The notes beneath the pieces were generated by a model that made no database searches, was not told the DNA's origin, and saw only the letters and a list, made by a program, of their open reading frames with translations. Below are positions 1 through 7,053 of a stretch of DNA of 56,152 nucleotides, piece after piece. The position numbers and the translations under genes were made by a program. Every line of letters begins with the position of its first letter. The stretch's first letter is position 1. Source of the DNA: Aromatoleum toluolicum (GTDB lineage Bacteria; Pseudomonadota; Gammaproteobacteria; Burkholderiales; Rhodocyclaceae); contig NZ_WTVS01000037.1 in the NCBI RefSeq assembly GCF_012911005.2, positions 1 through 56,152 of the forward strand, in the 5' to 3' direction.

Positions 1-637
1 AAAAGCCTGATTTTTCGCGGGTTCCCGGCTTGTGTTTCTTCGGGGTTCAGGCAAGCTACCTTGGAGCCTCGGGGCGGGGTTTGGGGGCCGGAACAGGCCC
101 CCAAGGTGTTGCAGTTGCTCTTGCCCCGCAGGGGCACAAGCTCCCCTGCTCCCCGTCGATTACCCACATGGCCAGCGGAGCGCGGGGCCGGCTTTTGCAT
201 CCCACCATCTACCTCGTCGCCTCGGCGTCCAGGGGCACGCAGGACGGGCGCGGTCAAGGGAGAAACCGGAGGCCGCACGCGGAGCGCAGCCCGAAGGGCG
301 AGCACCGAACGGGTGAGGATTTCAGGGCGCAGCCCGGCCCTTGACCGGAGAAGCCCGGCCGGAGGGCACCATGACGACGAATAAAGGCGCGAGGTAGTGG
401 TGGGGTGCGGCCCCGCGCGTAGCGGATTCAGCGCACCAGCGCCGGCACACCACGGATCAGATCCACAGCCTGAACTTTCGCGCGCGAAAGTTCCTCGATG
501 CGGCCTTCAGGCCGGGCAAGCGGAGCGCGCAGCGCCGGCACGGCGCGGAGGCGTCAGGGATTGACGCCCGAAGGGGCGAGACGCCGCAGGCGGCTCGATG
601 CGCAGCACGAAAGCCCGGCCCCGCAGGGGAGACGCCC
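1..637. repeat. 637-bp long repeat, copy 1 (window start)
   Basis: Nearly identical to 52191-52827 and 55516-56152. Compared with copy 3 I see one difference (A instead of G near position 498), and compared with copy 2 one more (T instead of C near 472). No convincing gene: the overlapping reading frames lack protein-like composition. It is rich in hairpins: TTGGGGGCC/GGCCCCCAA with a 6-nt loop near 88-112, GCCTGA/TCAGGC near the left end, a long-range CGGTCAAGGG (251-260)/CCCTTGACCG (338-347), and the dispersed palindrome at 473-492. In the other two copies the left edge abuts a promoter that reads leftward. Confidence 0.95.
473..492. repeat. Dispersed palindrome, perfect 20 bp (in long repeat copy 1)
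   Basis: Perfect inverted repeat AACTTTCGCG/CGCGAAAGTT containing the core CTTTCGCGCGCGAAAG. First site of the family found every 1-5 kb in this window. It is intergenic here, inside the 637-bp repeat. Confidence 0.9.
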
Positions 638-642
638 AGGGG

Positions 643-1290
643 TCACGCTTGCGCCTCGATCTGCCCATGCACAGCAGCACGCAACGACTCCAGCGCATCC
701 AGGAACCGCTCGGCCGCAACGTCAGCCGCCCACGGCTCCCACGGCCGACAACCGTAGATTTCAGCCAGCGGATCGACATCAAGCACCGGATGCACGATGC
801 CCAGGACATCACGCACTTCATGAGCTGCCCAGCCAATGCAATGCACAGCCTCGGAAGCGGCCGCCACCGAGTCGGCCCGCTTGTGGACGGCGTGCGCTGC
901 CGGCGACCAAGCGCGCAGCTCGTACCGTTCCGAAACCGCAGCCATCAGGCGAGACGAAACAGCACGGAAGGAAAGGCCCAGCACGTCCTTCAACGGAGAA
1001 ATGCAATCGAACCCAAGGAAACCTTCCTCGGCGTCGTGTAGAAGCTCCAGGAGCGCGTCAGAGGCCGGCAAAGGGGTGTCGCTCCACAGCCGGCGCAAAG
1101 CGAGCACCAGGAGCGAATGCTGGGCCACAGAGAGGGGCAGGGGCCATGATGATTCCCCACCCCAGCGGTACGTCCTCGCCAAACGCAAGGCAAGGTCACT
1201 GTCGAGCCACGCGCCGGGATCGGGATTGATGAGGTCGAGGCGACGGCCAGAAGGAAGCCGAACCCACGCGCGCGCCTTTGCCTGCGTCAT
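643..1290 (-). CDS. HD-domain phosphohydrolase (YfbR-like)
   Basis: 215 aa. The HD metal-binding pattern is visible: His in VAQHSLLV (about residue 58), the HD pair in LLHDAEE (85-86), and a later acidic helix KRADSVAAASEA. This matches the small YfbR/YedJ-like metal-dependent phosphohydrolases (5'-deoxynucleotidase type) common on phages and plasmids. Substrate is not known from sequence; a nucleotide is likely. It is the last gene of a leftward chain: its ATG overlaps the stop of the retropepsin gene by 4 nt (ATGA), which implies translational coupling. Its stop is 6 bp from the long repeat. Family assignment is fairly sure, function inferred. Confidence 0.8.
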   Translation of the reverse strand: MTQAKARAWVRLPSGRRLDLINPDPGAWLDSDLALRLARTYRWGGESSWPLPLSVAQHSLLVLALRRLWSDTPLPASDALLELLHDAEEGFLGFDCISPLKDVLGLSFRAVSSRLMAAVSERYELRAWSPAAHAVHKRADSVAAASEAVHCIGWAAHEVRDVLGIVHPVLDVDPLAEIYGCRPWEPWAADVAAERFLDALESLRAAVHGQIEAQA

Positions 1291-1814
1291 CGGCCGCCTC
1301 GCAAGATCATGAAGCCGCCCGAATAGGCGATCTGGAAGCGGTTGAGCACGTCCATCCCCAGCAGCGGAGCGGAAAGGCGCTCCAGGACGGCGATAGCCGC
1401 ACCCTCAACGGCGAAGGGGCCGACGATCACCGTGTTGGCCGCAGTGATGCCACCACGTTCACGGCCTGCGGCCGTGTCAAAGGATGTTGCGCGGCCAGCG
1501 CGGATGCCAGCATTGCGGGCGAGCTTGACCGGCAGCGTCGTGAAGCGCGCTCCGGTGTCCACCATGAAGACCACGGGAAAGCCGTTGACGGCCCCGGCGA
1601 TGTAGTAGTGGCCGTCCGCAGCGCGCGGGATGGAGTAGTCCCCATTGCCCAGGCGCTGCGCCGGCTTGACCATCACGGGAGAGGCCGCCGCAACGTCTAG
1701 CTGGTCGCCGGGGTAGCTCTGGCCGTCATAGACGATGTATTCGCGCTGCTGCGCGTGCGATGTTCCAATGGCAAGGCAGGCCATCAGTGCCACAAGGGCG
1801 CGAGTAGCGTTCAT
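1287..1814 (-). CDS. Secreted retropepsin-like aspartic protease
   Basis: About 175 aa from the ATG at 1814, chosen because it gives a clean signal peptide (MNATRALVALMACLAIGTSHA) and a 4-nt ATGA overlap with the upstream gene. The longer frame has a non-protein-like N-terminus. The single-domain clan AA signature is present: FMVDTGA with the catalytic Asp near residue 86, then a second-half hydrophobic-Gly motif LLGMDVLNRF near the end. It resembles the TIGR02281-type bacterial retropepsins, which act as dimers in the periplasm. Target unknown. A second, membrane-anchored member (2988-3806) is encoded three genes upstream in the same transcription unit. Confidence 0.75.
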   Translation of the reverse strand: MNATRALVALMACLAIGTSHAQQREYIVYDGQSYPGDQLDVAAASPVMVKPAQRLGNGDYSIPRAADGHYYIAGAVNGFPVVFMVDTGARFTTLPVKLARNAGIRAGRATSFDTAAGRERGGITAANTVIVGPFAVEGAAIAVLERLSAPLLGMDVLNRFQIAYSGGFMILRGGR

Positions 1815-2212
1815 TGCCAACTCCAGCGATAGAAGCCAGTCAAGTGCGCGAAAATAGCGGCGTTCGCGGCACTGGCCAGCCAGGTGAAAAACAGAAAGGA
1901 AGCCTTCCGCGACTTGTGGCGGAAGGCATGTTGACCAATCAAGGCACCGGGCCAGCCGCATAGCAGCGCGATCCAGTGCAAAGACTTTTCAGACCAGCGC
2001 CAACGGTCAGCGACGGCCGCTGATTTGTCGAGGCCGTAGGCCAGAAAGGCCAAGTTGCTCATGAGCGCATAGGCCCAAGCGTAGTGAGGCCGGATACGCC
2101 CGGCGATGCTGGCGACAATTACGCCCCCAAGGAACACCGTGCCCAGCGCAAAAGCGGCCCAGCGATGGGCGATCCAAAAGCGATCCGCCAGTGACAGGCC
2201 CGGCGCGTTCAT
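1811..2212 (-). CDS. DUF1294 membrane protein
   Basis: 133 aa with four hydrophobic segments. The middle carries the DUF1294 signature: YGLDKSAA, then RWSEKSLHWIALLCGWPGA, then QHAFRHKSRKASF. Members are small inner-membrane proteins of unknown function, often fused to cold-shock domains; no such fusion here. Start and stop overlap both neighbours by 4 nt (ATGA), so it is co-translated with the two flanking secreted proteins. Function cannot be given. Confidence 0.8.
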   Translation of the reverse strand: MNAPGLSLADRFWIAHRWAAFALGTVFLGGVIVASIAGRIRPHYAWAYALMSNLAFLAYGLDKSAAVADRWRWSEKSLHWIALLCGWPGALIGQHAFRHKSRKASFLFFTWLASAANAAIFAHLTGFYRWSWQ

Positions 2213-2961
2213 TTCGCCAAAGCAGGATCAGCGGAGAGGCCCAGGGCCACAATCAAGCCGGCAGCCTCCTGCAAGCCCGCAAGGGACGACTGGATGAGTC
2301 GCGCCGGCACCAGCTCGGCATCCTCGGCCGTGGCTAGCACGGAGCACTTCTGTTCCGTGCTGCCTTCCTTGCGCGTCAGGTTGACGACATTGCGCTGACG
2401 GTAGCGCCACGTCTCGCAGCGCGACAGGCATTTGCCGTCCGGGTCGCCGGCCGTGGCCGCGTTCACCGAGTCCTGCGCGCCGGTTGCATTCCCGACATTG
2501 GATGCAATCGTGCCGATCAGCATGGCCAGCGGGTTCAGCGACAGCATCACGGAGCCGCCCCGGCCGCTTTTGGTGGCCAAGGGTGCGGGGTTCTCGGCAT
2601 AGTCGCCCACGCGAACCTCGGCGGTACGCCGGGTCGCGGGGCGCAGCGCCTGGAAGGCACCATCCAGCTCGTACACCACGTCAGCCTGTTCGCGGGTGTC
2701 CACCAGCTCGAAGCCGCTGGAGGCCAGCGAAGCCCGCGCGGCGGCCGTCAGCTTTGGGCTGGCCAGGAATTCGATGAAGACTTTGCGCCCTCGATCAGCA
2801 GTCAGGTCGATGCGCCCGGTGATGGCCACCTTGACCTCGGCGGCCGTGGCGGCCGCTACAGCAGCCGGAGCATCGTCGGGCACCGCTTCAGAACTGGCCA
2901 GCGCAGGTAGGGTGCAGCCGGCCGCAGCGGTCAGAAGCAGGTAAAGCGGAAGGTGACGCAT
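2209..2961 (-). CDS. Exported protein of unknown function
   Basis: 250 aa from the ATG at 2961, which has a strong ribosome site (AAGGAGG, 4-5 nt spacing) and a signal peptide ending near ALA. A possible lipobox (AAAGC) is weak. An ATG at 2991 overlaps the upstream stop but would add ten charged residues before the signal sequence. The mature part has an alpha/beta region with ITGRIDLTADRGRKVFIEFLAS, a Gly/Ala-rich hydrophobic stretch around SLNPLAMLIGTIASNVGNA, and a Cys pair in GKCLSRCETW. I do not recognise the family. Context (two proteases, an OmpA-type protein) suggests an envelope role. Confidence 0.65.
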   Translation of the reverse strand: MRHLPLYLLLTAAAGCTLPALASSEAVPDDAPAAVAAATAAEVKVAITGRIDLTADRGRKVFIEFLASPKLTAAARASLASSGFELVDTREQADVVYELDGAFQALRPATRRTAEVRVGDYAENPAPLATKSGRGGSVMLSLNPLAMLIGTIASNVGNATGAQDSVNAATAGDPDGKCLSRCETWRYRQRNVVNLTRKEGSTEQKCSVLATAEDAELVPARLIQSSLAGLQEAAGLIVALGLSADPALAK

Positions 2962-2987
2962 GTTTTCCTCCTTGTTGTTCTTGATGT

Positions 2988-3806
2988 TCAATCGTCTTCT
3001 CGGAAATGGGTGGTGGAGAACAGCAGCGCCGATCCGCGTTGCTCGATCTGCACCATCCCCAGGATGTTCATGCCCAGCAATGCAGGGCCGTTCATGGTGG
3101 GCATGACGGCAACCTGGACGTTATGGGCACGGAAGGAACCGAAAACCACTTCTGCTACCGTGGCGACGCATCCGAAGACCTCGCCGGCCGCCGTGCTGAA
3201 CTGGCGAGGTTCGCATGATGTGATGCCCAAGGGTTTGGCCAGCGAGCCAGGAACGGATGTCACGCCCGCGCCGGTATCCACAATGAAGGTGACAGGCTGG
3301 CCGTTGATGCTGCCCGGCGTCTCATAGTGCCCGCGCTGATTCTTTGGCACGCTCATGGTGGCCACGCGCGGCGGCTCGCCCGCTCGTTGTGCGGCCGTGG
3401 CGGCAGGCTTTTTGCCGAAGTAATCGAAGGCAACAAAGCACAGGAACCCGATCCCGATCCAGACATAGGCGATGCCGGCGAGGCGCGGCCTTGCCATGTA
3501 GAAGGCCGCACCGGCCACCATCAGGAGGCACAAGACCGGATGGCTCAACACGAAACCTTTGAGCCATTGGGTCGTCATCAAGAGGGCGTCGTGTGGAGTC
3601 GCCCCATGCGCTATTTGCCAGATCGCGCCCGCGACAATCAGAAAGGCGTAGGGCAGCGCATTGGCGATGACGAACTGCAAAAAGGTGATACGGGGTTGGT
3701 CTGCGCGAACCTCGCGCGAACCGCGAAACACCTTCGGGTCATAGTAATGATCCTGCATGGTTTTCGCGGCCCGCTCTCGATACCAATCCCGGTCATCTGC
3801 GCTCAT
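2988..3806 (-). CDS. Membrane-anchored retropepsin-like protease (TIGR02281 type)
   Basis: 272 aa. A cytoplasmic N-terminus of about 40 aa is followed by three hydrophobic segments (about 42-66, 83-102, 108-128). A C-terminal aspartic protease domain has TFIVDTGAG (catalytic Asp near 177) and the closing LLGMNILGMVQIEQRG. Members of this family are single-domain, dimerising, periplasm-facing enzymes. It starts 9 nt after the stop of the upstream OmpA-type gene and is coupled to the next gene. This is the second retropepsin in the same operon; the two are clearly divergent, not a recent duplication. Natural substrate unknown. Confidence 0.8.
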   Translation of the reverse strand: MSADDRDWYRERAAKTMQDHYYDPKVFRGSREVRADQPRITFLQFVIANALPYAFLIVAGAIWQIAHGATPHDALLMTTQWLKGFVLSHPVLCLLMVAGAAFYMARPRLAGIAYVWIGIGFLCFVAFDYFGKKPAATAAQRAGEPPRVATMSVPKNQRGHYETPGSINGQPVTFIVDTGAGVTSVPGSLAKPLGITSCEPRQFSTAAGEVFGCVATVAEVVFGSFRAHNVQVAVMPTMNGPALLGMNILGMVQIEQRGSALLFSTTHFREDD

Positions 3807-3815
3807 GGCCAGCTT

Positions 3816-4871
3816 TCACTTACTGAAGACCACGGCCGGCACTGGCATCACCAGCTCAACCTCTACGCGCCGGTTTGCGCTGCGCCCAGCCTCGGTGTCA
3901 TTCGAGGCGACAAAGCAGGTCACGCAGTAGGAGACTTTCAGCTTTCGGGGGTCAACGCCACCACGGGCAAACGCGGCGCGCACAGTCGCAGCTCTTGCGA
4001 TGGCCAAGGCGCGATTGCCGGCCACGGTGCCGGTCGAATCAGTGCGGCCACGGATCAAGACGCGCTCGGCCGTCATGGCCAGTGGCAGCAGCTCGGACAA
4101 GCTACGCTTGGCCTCATCGTTCAGATTTGCCACGGAGCTAGAAAACGGGAGCGAGCGCAACGAACTGGAGGCAGTAGCCGCGACTGGCGCGGCCGTGGCC
4201 GGGCCGACTGCAACTACCGTCACGGGGCGCACGTCGTCGGTGAGCTGGGCGGAGCCGGCCGGGATGGCATCCGCTTCGGCCGGGATGGCGAGTGTGGCGA
4301 CAGTATGGGCGTCTAGCTTGGCCAAGACCGAAGGCTGCGGCCGTGCAGCCGCCTTGCCAGTCGCCTCTGGTGCAGCATCGGTGCTGCCCAGCATCGGAGT
4401 CTTGGGCGTTGGTGCCGCACACGGATTGCATGGCACAAAGTAGTCGGTGCCGGTTTGTGGATCGCGCACTTGGGCCAGCCCGGTGAGCACGGGCGCGCCC
4501 ATCAGGAGCACACGGGGTTGCTCGGGAGGCATCGGCGCGCATCCGGTTACGCCAGCGGCAAGCATGGACGCCCCTAGCGCCCAAGTCACAGGCGCTGGCC
4601 AGAACGGCGTGCCAGGATGGAGTGCGCGCCGGCCCTTGCGCGTCAGAGACAGTCGGATGGATGTGCCGGCAGGCTTGCGCGACAGATAGCCGCGGTCGAT
4701 AAGGTGGCGGGTTTCACCCAGGTACTCGCGCATCACGGCCAGATCGACAGCACCGCACAATGGGCGGCCCGCCGCGCGTTCCGAAAGCACCCGAATGCCC
4801 CGCACTTCGCCACGGTCGAGCGCACGCAGCAGCGCAAGCGCGGTTCCGTTCAAGTCGGGATGTTTGCTCAT
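3816..4871 (-). CDS. Winged-helix/lipobox/OmpA-domain protein
   Basis: 351 aa with an unusual order. Residues about 8-85 look like a winged helix-turn-helix DNA-binding fold (ETRHLIDRGYLSRKPAGTSI then RLSLTRKGRRAL). A hydrophobic segment 89-110 ends in the lipobox-like AGVTGC (Cys 111). A long Ala/Pro-rich linker follows, then an OmpA C-terminal domain (about 245-345) with the peptidoglycan-binding pattern GRTDSTGTVAGNRALAIARA and GRSANRRVEVEL. Either it is a transmembrane regulator that senses the cell wall (ToxR-like topology), or an internal start yields a separate OmpA lipoprotein. The ATG at 4871 has AAGGA upstream and lies 3 nt after the HU stop. Confidence 0.7.
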   Translation of the reverse strand: MSKHPDLNGTALALLRALDRGEVRGIRVLSERAAGRPLCGAVDLAVMREYLGETRHLIDRGYLSRKPAGTSIRLSLTRKGRRALHPGTPFWPAPVTWALGASMLAAGVTGCAPMPPEQPRVLLMGAPVLTGLAQVRDPQTGTDYFVPCNPCAAPTPKTPMLGSTDAAPEATGKAAARPQPSVLAKLDAHTVATLAIPAEADAIPAGSAQLTDDVRPVTVVAVGPATAAPVAATASSSLRSLPFSSSVANLNDEAKRSLSELLPLAMTAERVLIRGRTDSTGTVAGNRALAIARAATVRAAFARGGVDPRKLKVSYCVTCFVASNDTEAGRSANRRVEVELVMPVPAVVFSK

Positions 4872-4874
4872 GGT

Positions 4875-5150
4875 TCAGTCCTTCACCAAGTCCTTGAACG
4901 TGGCCCCAGGCGTGAACTTCGGCTTGTGGGTCGAGGGAATCTTGATCGGCGCGCCGGTCTTCGGGTTGCGCCCGGTGCGCGCCGCGACGGCTGCTTTCTC
5001 GAAAGTGCCAAAGCCGGTGAGCTTCACCGCGCCGCCCTTGGCCACCTCGTTTTGTACGATGGTGATGAGGCTATCGAGAAAGCGCGTGGTGGCCGCCTTG
5101 GATGCTTCGGTGTCTTCAGCAATGGCGTCGATCAGGTCTTGTCGGTTCAT
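4875..5150 (-). CDS. hup: HU-family DNA-binding protein
   Basis: 91 aa, full length for HU. The N-terminal helix pair (MNRQDLIDAIAEDTEASKAA) and GFGTFEKAAVAARTGRNPKTG, the DNA-bending arm with its conserved RNPKTG, are typical. The C-terminus KPKFTPGATFKDLV is the family end. HU binds and bends DNA without strong sequence preference. On a plasmid it may replace or supplement host HU in packing, replication or relaxosome assembly. A GGAGA ribosome site lies 5-6 nt upstream. Whether it has a preferred site, such as the dispersed palindrome, cannot be told. Confidence 0.93.
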   Translation of the reverse strand: MNRQDLIDAIAEDTEASKAATTRFLDSLITIVQNEVAKGGAVKLTGFGTFEKAAVAARTGRNPKTGAPIKIPSTHKPKFTPGATFKDLVKD

Positions 5151-5165
5151 GGAAATCTCCGTGTG

Positions 5166-5309
5166 TCAGTTGAGAATATGACCCAGCACCTTGCCGCAAC
5201 GGGCGCAGCGCCGTTCATGTACTTGGGTTCCGTCCCAGCTCGAATAGATGGGCGTGGACAGCGGCGAATGGATGCCAAACAGGCAAAGCAGGGCGTTCCA
5301 CACCTTCAC
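5166..5309 (-). CDS. Small zinc-ribbon-like protein (47 aa)
   Basis: A short reading frame fills the gap between HU and the HAD gene. The GTG at 5309 overlaps the HAD stop as GTGA, exactly like the ATGA junctions elsewhere in this cluster; a second in-frame GTG at 5303 is possible. The product begins VWNALLCLFGIHSPLS and ends with RRCARCGKVLGHIL, a single CxxC that could bind zinc with other Cys/His (C near 8, H near 13). I do not recognise the family. Position, length and composition support a real gene; function is unknown. Confidence 0.6.
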   Translation of the reverse strand: MKVWNALLCLFGIHSPLSTPIYSSWDGTQVHERRCARCGKVLGHILN

Positions 5310-5830
5310 GGTGCGGCCCACATCACGCGGGTGAGCTGAAGCAGCGACTCCCCGGTAAGTCCGTCCAGATACTCGGTGGCCACCAGCCGGCGTGTATCTG
5401 GAAATTCCTGCACGCGGTCATCGAGGGCAGCCCACTGGGTGACGCCGTACTCGCGGACAACGCAAAGGATCTCGTCCAGCCTGGTGCAATCAGGCAAAAC
5501 GGGCGTGCAGCCGATAACGCGCTCGCGCAGCTCGATGGAGAAGAAGTTGCGCAGCTCATCCAGCGTGTGCGTCTCGCGCCAGTTGGACGAAATCACCACA
5601 TCAACATCGGGATGCGTTCGCAGCCATGTTTCCAGCAGGGGCAGGTAAATCAGCGTGCCAGACTGGCCAGGGTGTAGAACCCCGTCGATGTCCAGCATCA
5701 GGACGGGGCCACGGGGAGCACGCTGAAGCGCCCATCGTGTTGCGCGTTGAGTCGCCGGCAGACTTTCGCGCGCGAAAGTCGGGGCGACGGTCGGGCGAAT
5801 GCCGACGAAGCGGAGTAGGGCGCTCATCAT
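5306..5830 (-). CDS. HAD-like domain protein
   Basis: 174 aa from the ATG at 5830 (ATGA overlap with the DUF1173 gene). HAD motif I is LMLDIDGVLHP (nucleophile Asp and second Asp), motif II SSNWRE carries the Ser, and an ALDDR near residue 135 matches the acidic motif IV. Length suits a small HAD phosphatase of the kind found on plasmids and phages. The N-terminal 20 residues before the domain contain the dispersed palindrome, which encodes TFARES here. Substrate unknown; a nucleotide or nucleic-acid end is possible. Confidence 0.75.
   Translation of the reverse strand: MMSALLRFVGIRPTVAPTFARESLPATQRATRWALQRAPRGPVLMLDIDGVLHPGQSGTLIYLPLLETWLRTHPDVDVVISSNWRETHTLDELRNFFSIELRERVIGCTPVLPDCTRLDEILCVVREYGVTQWAALDDRVQEFPDTRRLVATEYLDGLTGESLLQLTRVMWAAP
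5761..5780. repeat. Dispersed palindrome, perfect 20 bp
   Basis: GACTTTCGCG/CGCGAAAGTC, core CTTTCGCGCGCGAAAG. It lies inside the HAD gene near its N-terminus, before the conserved domain, where it encodes TFARES. Confidence 0.9.
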
Positions 5831-7038
5831 CGGCCGTGCTCCGGCAGCGCCGGCAGCGCCGGCATAGGAGCCTCGCCAGCCACCCACTTCCATGAAGGGA
5901 GCTTGCTTTCCGCAATCAATTCATCGACGGCGGCCGCATAGTCTTCACTGGCCCCAGGCGGAACCACGTACATGGCGGTCGGCTCCGGCTCGGTATCCGA
6001 AGCCACCGCGCAGGCCAGTGGCCGCGTGGAAGGCAGGTTGTACCGCATCCCTTTCATGAAGCGCCGGTTCTGCTGCGTCAGAGCATCGAGCGCCATCTTC
6101 TCGAAGGTGCTTTCAAACGGAATCCAGTTCTCGGTCACGCACATCAGCGCGACTTCCTCCAGCGAGGCCACGCCGGTAGCGCCGATGCTGAAAGTGCCGA
6201 TCATCATCAGGTGGGTGCCCTCCAAGGCATCCCACAGGCCCAGCTCCACCTCGAATCTCTTGAGCAGCCTCTTGTAGATGTCGTCGTTCATCATGAAGTG
6301 GCAATCGGGCAGGTGCTTGAGGACGATCTTGTGCCCGTAGCGCGACTGAGCCAGTTCCTTCACCTCCCCCACCACCAGCATCAAGCGCCGGGTGCCCTTC
6401 TCGGGCGTGGCGATTCGCATCATCTGCGCGAGTCGCCGCTGGGTGATTTCGTTCTTCTTCTCGGCGTTGAACGATTCGGGCATGTAGAGCATTCCGGCCA
6501 AGCTCGCGCCTTTTGCAGTCTTGTCCTCGGCTGCTTGCAGCAGATACTTGCGGATCACGTACCAACTGCGCTTGCCGGCCATCGTCGGTGCCCATCGGTT
6601 GAAGCCCGCTTCTTCCCACAGGTAATGCAGGGTGCCGCGCAGGGTCAGTTTGTTGCCATCGGTCTTGACGCTATCCGTCTCCTTTCCGCTCGGTGCCGGC
6701 GCGGATCGGCTGGCCCCCTTGGACAGCGCGAAGTCGAACTTCAGCGCCGTGGTGCCTTCGTCGGGGTTCTCCTGGATCGCGGAGCCAATGACTTGGCCAA
6801 GCCCGGACAGCTCGGGCGGCGGCTCGTAGGAATCGCAGGCCGGGGCGTGGCCGCTACCAGAATTGGGCATCCGTTTGATGAGGTACTTGTCATCGACCTT
6901 GGCCACGTACATTTCAATGCCAGGGGTACGGCACAGGCACAGCGGCCGCTCCCGCGAGCTGTAGATATTGGCCAGCAGCTCGGACAAGGCTGGGTCGTCT
7001 GAATGAATGGATTGCCCGCCAATCTGGTAGATCGCCAT
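5827..7038 (-). CDS. DUF1173 family protein
   Basis: 403 aa. N-terminus contains a Cys-rich patch (RPLCLCRTPGIEMYVAKV and HAPACDSYEPP) typical of DUF1173, followed by LRGTLHYLWEEAGFNRWAP and a long mixed alpha/beta region. DUF1173 proteins occur almost only on conjugative plasmids and integrative elements of proteobacteria; their role is unknown. It is the first gene of the coupled chain that runs down to position 643 and is followed (ATGA) by the HAD gene. Two CxC/Cys-His clusters could bind metal. Confidence 0.75.
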   Translation of the reverse strand: MAIYQIGGQSIHSDDPALSELLANIYSSRERPLCLCRTPGIEMYVAKVDDKYLIKRMPNSGSGHAPACDSYEPPPELSGLGQVIGSAIQENPDEGTTALKFDFALSKGASRSAPAPSGKETDSVKTDGNKLTLRGTLHYLWEEAGFNRWAPTMAGKRSWYVIRKYLLQAAEDKTAKGASLAGMLYMPESFNAEKKNEITQRRLAQMMRIATPEKGTRRLMLVVGEVKELAQSRYGHKIVLKHLPDCHFMMNDDIYKRLLKRFEVELGLWDALEGTHLMMIGTFSIGATGVASLEEVALMCVTENWIPFESTFEKMALDALTQQNRRFMKGMRYNLPSTRPLACAVASDTEPEPTAMYVVPPGASEDYAAAVDELIAESKLPSWKWVAGEAPMPALPALPEHGR

Positions 7039-7053
7039 GTTTTTCTCCCTTGC

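Noticed and set aside
1-637. Three overlapping rightward reading frames of 94-107 codons in the long repeat
   Set aside because: They overlap one another in all frames, are Pro/Arg/Gly-rich as random high-GC DNA gives, lack ribosome sites, and coincide with hairpins.
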